From contig CABRZO010000034.1 in assembly GCA_902475455.1 (NCBI GenBank), forward strand, positions 1-16,380: a stretch of 16,380 bases of DNA, in the 5' to 3' direction. The DNA comes from an uncultured Eubacteriales bacterium (GTDB taxonomy: Bacteria; Bacillota; Clostridia; Oscillospirales; Oscillospiraceae). The notes under the pieces are model-generated. The model saw only the letters and a list, made by a program, of their open reading frames with translations, made no database searches and was not told where the DNA came from. Shown here piece after piece: positions 14,661 to 16,380 of the stretch. Position 1 is the first letter of the stretch. Each line of letters opens with the position of its first letter. The position numbers were made by a program, and so were the translations under genes.

Positions 14661-14926
14661 GAGCGCCTGTATGGGCGCACTGCGATGATGCGGGAGATTG
14701 CGGCGTCAAAAACCGGTAACTTCCGCGGAGTATGTCCGGACTGGATTCGGGCGGCTGAGGATTTTTCACTGTGCCCAAAGCGATGTATATCGCCGGAAGC
14801 AAGTGGATCGGCCGGCTCACTGCGCCGGCTTTCCTTGTGTCCCGGAGTGATACACCCGGCAAAGCGGATAAATCTGAAGGCCAGTCCGAGGCCCGCCCGG
14901 CCCATGTACAACAGTACGAAATAATA
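14661..14926 (+). promoter_or_regulatory. Long structured leader of the S10 operon (candidate ribosomal-protein autoregulatory RNA)
   Basis: The stretch between the promoter and the rpsJ Shine-Dalgarno has no plausible gene; a 79-codon frame inside it lacks a ribosome site and family features. It holds several short stems: GCGCC (14663-14667) with GGCGC (14674-14678); GCGAT (14780-14784) with ATCGC (14789-14793) over GTAT; GCCGGC (14811-14816) with GCCGGC (14824-14829). S10 operons of other bacteria are repressed by L4 binding to their leaders, and rplD is present downstream. Membership of a known leader family cannot be checked here. Confidence 0.5.
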
Positions 14927-14942
14927 AGGAGGAAACCACCAA

Positions 14943-15251
14943 ATGGCTAACGAAAGCATTCGCATCCGGCTGAAGGCTTATGACCATCAGCTCATCGACC
15001 AGAGTGCAGAGAAGATTGTCGAGACCGCCAAGCGCACCGGCGCCGCTGTCTCCGGCCCCATTCCTCTGCCCACCAAGCGTGAGATCGTCACCATCCTGCG
15101 TGCTACCCACAAGTACAAGGATGCCCGGGAGCAGTTCGAGCGTCGGACCCACAAGCGTCTGATCGACATCCAGAACCCCTCCCCCAAGACGGTTGAGGCC
15201 CTGATGAGCCTGCAGCTCCCCGCCGGTGTGGAGATCGAGATCAAGCTCTGA
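14943..15251 (+). CDS. rpsJ: 30S ribosomal protein S10
   Basis: S10 is a 30S head protein and also NusE in antitermination complexes. The 102-residue product is of standard length and matches the family throughout: RIRLKAYDHQLIDQSAEKIVETA, GPIPLPTKREIVTILR, and the long loop KDAREQFERRTHKRLIDIQNP, ending LPAGVEIEIKL. It starts at ATG 14943, nine bases after AAGGAGG (14927-14933). It is the first gene of the S10 operon, as usual. Codon use is biased as in highly expressed genes (for example CGT and CGC arginine). Confidence 0.97.
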   Translation: MANESIRIRLKAYDHQLIDQSAEKIVETAKRTGAAVSGPIPLPTKREIVTILRATHKYKDAREQFERRTHKRLIDIQNPSPKTVEALMSLQLPAGVEIEIKL

Positions 15252-15287
15252 TTTCGAGAGAACACCTTATTTACTTCCGTTGTACCC

Positions 15288-15372
15288 GCTTCCTGCCCGC
15301 GTTGTAGAGGGCAGGGGGGTCATGTCAGCAGAGCAATGGCCAGCCCAATGAGCCAACTCTCCTGACCAATAA
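15288..15372 (+). promoter_or_regulatory. Structured rpsJ-rplC intergenic region
   Basis: The gap between the rpsJ stop and the rplC start is 145 nt, long for neighbouring genes of the S10 operon. CCTGCCC (15291-15297) pairs with GGGCAGG (15308-15314), and GGTCA (15317-15321) can pair with TGACC (15363-15367) to enclose the next 41 nt. No U-tract follows. It may be a second leader or processing site; function is unknown. Confidence 0.4.
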
Positions 15373-15396
15373 CCTTTACAAGGAGGAAAAAACCAA

Positions 15397-16125
15397 ATGG
15401 AAAAGGCAATCATCGGCAAGAAGGTCGGCATGACGCAGATCTTTGACGCCGACGGCAAGGTCATCCCCGTGACCGTCATCGAGGCCGGCCCCTGCACCGT
15501 GGTGCAGAAGAAGACCCTCGAGAACGACGGCTATGAGGCCGTGCAGATGGGCTTCCAGCCCGTCCCCGAGCGCAAGCTCACCAAGCCTGAGCTGGGCCAC
15601 CTGGCCAAGGCCGGCGTTGAGCCCATGAAGGTGCTGAAGGAGTTCCGCCTGGACGACTGCTCCACCGTCAACGTGGGCGATGTCATCAAGGCCGACATCT
15701 TCGCCGAGGGCGATCATGTGGACTGCACCGGCATCAGCAAGGGCAAGGGCTACGCCGGCGTCATCAAGCGTTACGGCGCTCAGCGCACCCCCATGAGCCA
15801 CGGCGGCGGCCCTGTCCATCGTCATGCGGGCTCCATGGGCTCCACTTCCACCCCCAGCCGTATCCGCAAGGGTAAGATCGGCGCCGGCCAGATGGGCGGC
15901 GACCAGGTGACCATCGAGAACCTGATCGTCACCAAGGTGGATGCCGACATCAACCTGATCGCGGTGAAGGGCGCCATCCCCGGCCCCAACGGCGGCGTGG
16001 TCATCCTGCGCAGCACTGCCAAGGTTCTGCCCGAGAAGAAGGGCGAGGGCGCCGGCATCAGCAACAACCCGCAGAAGGCTTCTGCCCGTGTCAACCCCCA
16101 GAAGGCTTCCGCCAGAAATCGCTAA
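15397..16125 (+). CDS. rplC: 50S ribosomal protein L3
   Basis: L3 is a core 50S protein near the peptidyl transferase centre. The 242-residue product starts KAIIGKKVGMTQIF and includes the loop region with KGYAGVIKRYGAQRTPMSHGGGPVHRHAGSMG and the GQMGGDQVTIENL segment. The family usually ends soon after the GAIPGPNGGVVILR strand, about residue 207-212. Here about 30 extra residues follow, with the octapeptide NPQKASAR twice (residues 224-231 and 233-240). It starts at ATG 15397, about 9 nt after AAGGAGG. Translation of rplD begins 20 nt downstream. Confidence 0.96.
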   Translation: MEKAIIGKKVGMTQIFDADGKVIPVTVIEAGPCTVVQKKTLENDGYEAVQMGFQPVPERKLTKPELGHLAKAGVEPMKVLKEFRLDDCSTVNVGDVIKADIFAEGDHVDCTGISKGKGYAGVIKRYGAQRTPMSHGGGPVHRHAGSMGSTSTPSRIRKGKIGAGQMGGDQVTIENLIVTKVDADINLIAVKGAIPGPNGGVVILRSTAKVLPEKKGEGAGISNNPQKASARVNPQKASARNR

Positions 16126-16144
16126 GGAAAGGAGAGTATCGTAA

Positions 16145-16380
16145 ATGCCTACTGCTAACGTTGTTAACATGGCTGGCACCAAGGTCGGCGAGATCGAACT
16201 GGCTGAGTCCATCTTCGGTATCGAGCCCAACCCCGCTGTCGTCCATGAGGTGGTCAAGAATCACCTGGCCAACTGCCGTCAGGGTACTCAGAGCTCTCTG
16301 ACCCGCGCCGAGGTTTCCGGCGGCGGCATCAAGCCCTGGAGACAGAAGGGCACCGGCCGCGCCCGTCAGGGCAGCACCCG
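16145..16380 (+). CDS. rplD: 50S ribosomal protein L4, N-terminal fragment
   Basis: The frame opens at ATG 16145, with AAAGGAGA (16128-16135) upstream, and runs off the window with no stop (78 full codons seen). The sequence contains [24 protein letters not shown] and the L4 signature [27 protein letters not shown]. L4 is a 50S protein and, in several bacteria, the repressor of its own S10 operon. It lies directly after rplC, as expected. Confidence 0.95.
   Translation, partial: [78 protein letters not shown]

Noticed and set aside
14685..14924. 79-codon ORF in the S10 leader
   Set aside because: No ribosome binding site, no conserved pattern and a composition typical of GC-rich untranslated sequence.

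Overview
The window is a 16.4 kb piece of a GC-rich, low-mobility chromosome. It most likely comes from an anaerobic gut clostridium of the Oscillospiraceae type (Flavonifractor/Lawsonibacter-like). The basis is the Firmicutes-style gene order rimP-nusA-rnpM-ylxQ-infB-rbfA-nrnA-truB-ribF, strong AGGAGG ribosome binding sites combined with high-GC codons, a Gram-positive lipoprotein-type solute-binding protein, and an S10 ribosomal operon starting rpsJ-rplC-rplD. The taxonomic placement is inference; no 16S or tRNA gene is present. I found no mobile element, CRISPR array, tRNA or rRNA.

Layout. 1-230: the C-terminal end of an AEC-family transporter. 381-1973: prfC (release factor 3), preceded by a leader with a duplicated Shine-Dalgarno block. 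2129-4717: a polar amino acid ABC importer (lipoprotein, permease, ATPase) with a strong promoter, an internal terminator-like hairpin after the binding-protein gene, and a strong final terminator. 4825-4905: an apparent 26-residue single-pass membrane protein. 4923-5399 (minus strand): a helical protein resembling ferritin-like proteins. 5495-5996: a PaaI-type hotdog thioesterase with its own promoter.

6022-14493: a long translation/transcription operon. It has a consensus promoter, a leader with an intrinsic terminator (likely attenuator), then rimP (30S maturation), nusA (elongation/termination factor), rnpM (RNase P modulator), an L7Ae-family protein, infB (IF-2), rbfA (30S maturation), nrnA (nanoRNA/pAp phosphatase), truB (tRNA psi55) and ribF (FMN/FAD synthesis). 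Hairpins interrupt it before infB and before rbfA, so expression of the parts is probably adjusted separately. 14627-16380: a promoter and a leader of roughly 280 nt with several hairpins, then rpsJ, a 145-nt structured gap, rplC and the start of rplD.

The genes themselves are conserved. The interest lies between and at the edges of genes: the prfC leader, the unannotated 26-aa membrane peptide, an apparent CTG start codon in ylxQ, competing hairpins before infB, attenuator-like terminators before rimP and rbfA, the S10 leader, and a duplicated octapeptide tail on L3. I see no multi-gene system that is clearly new.
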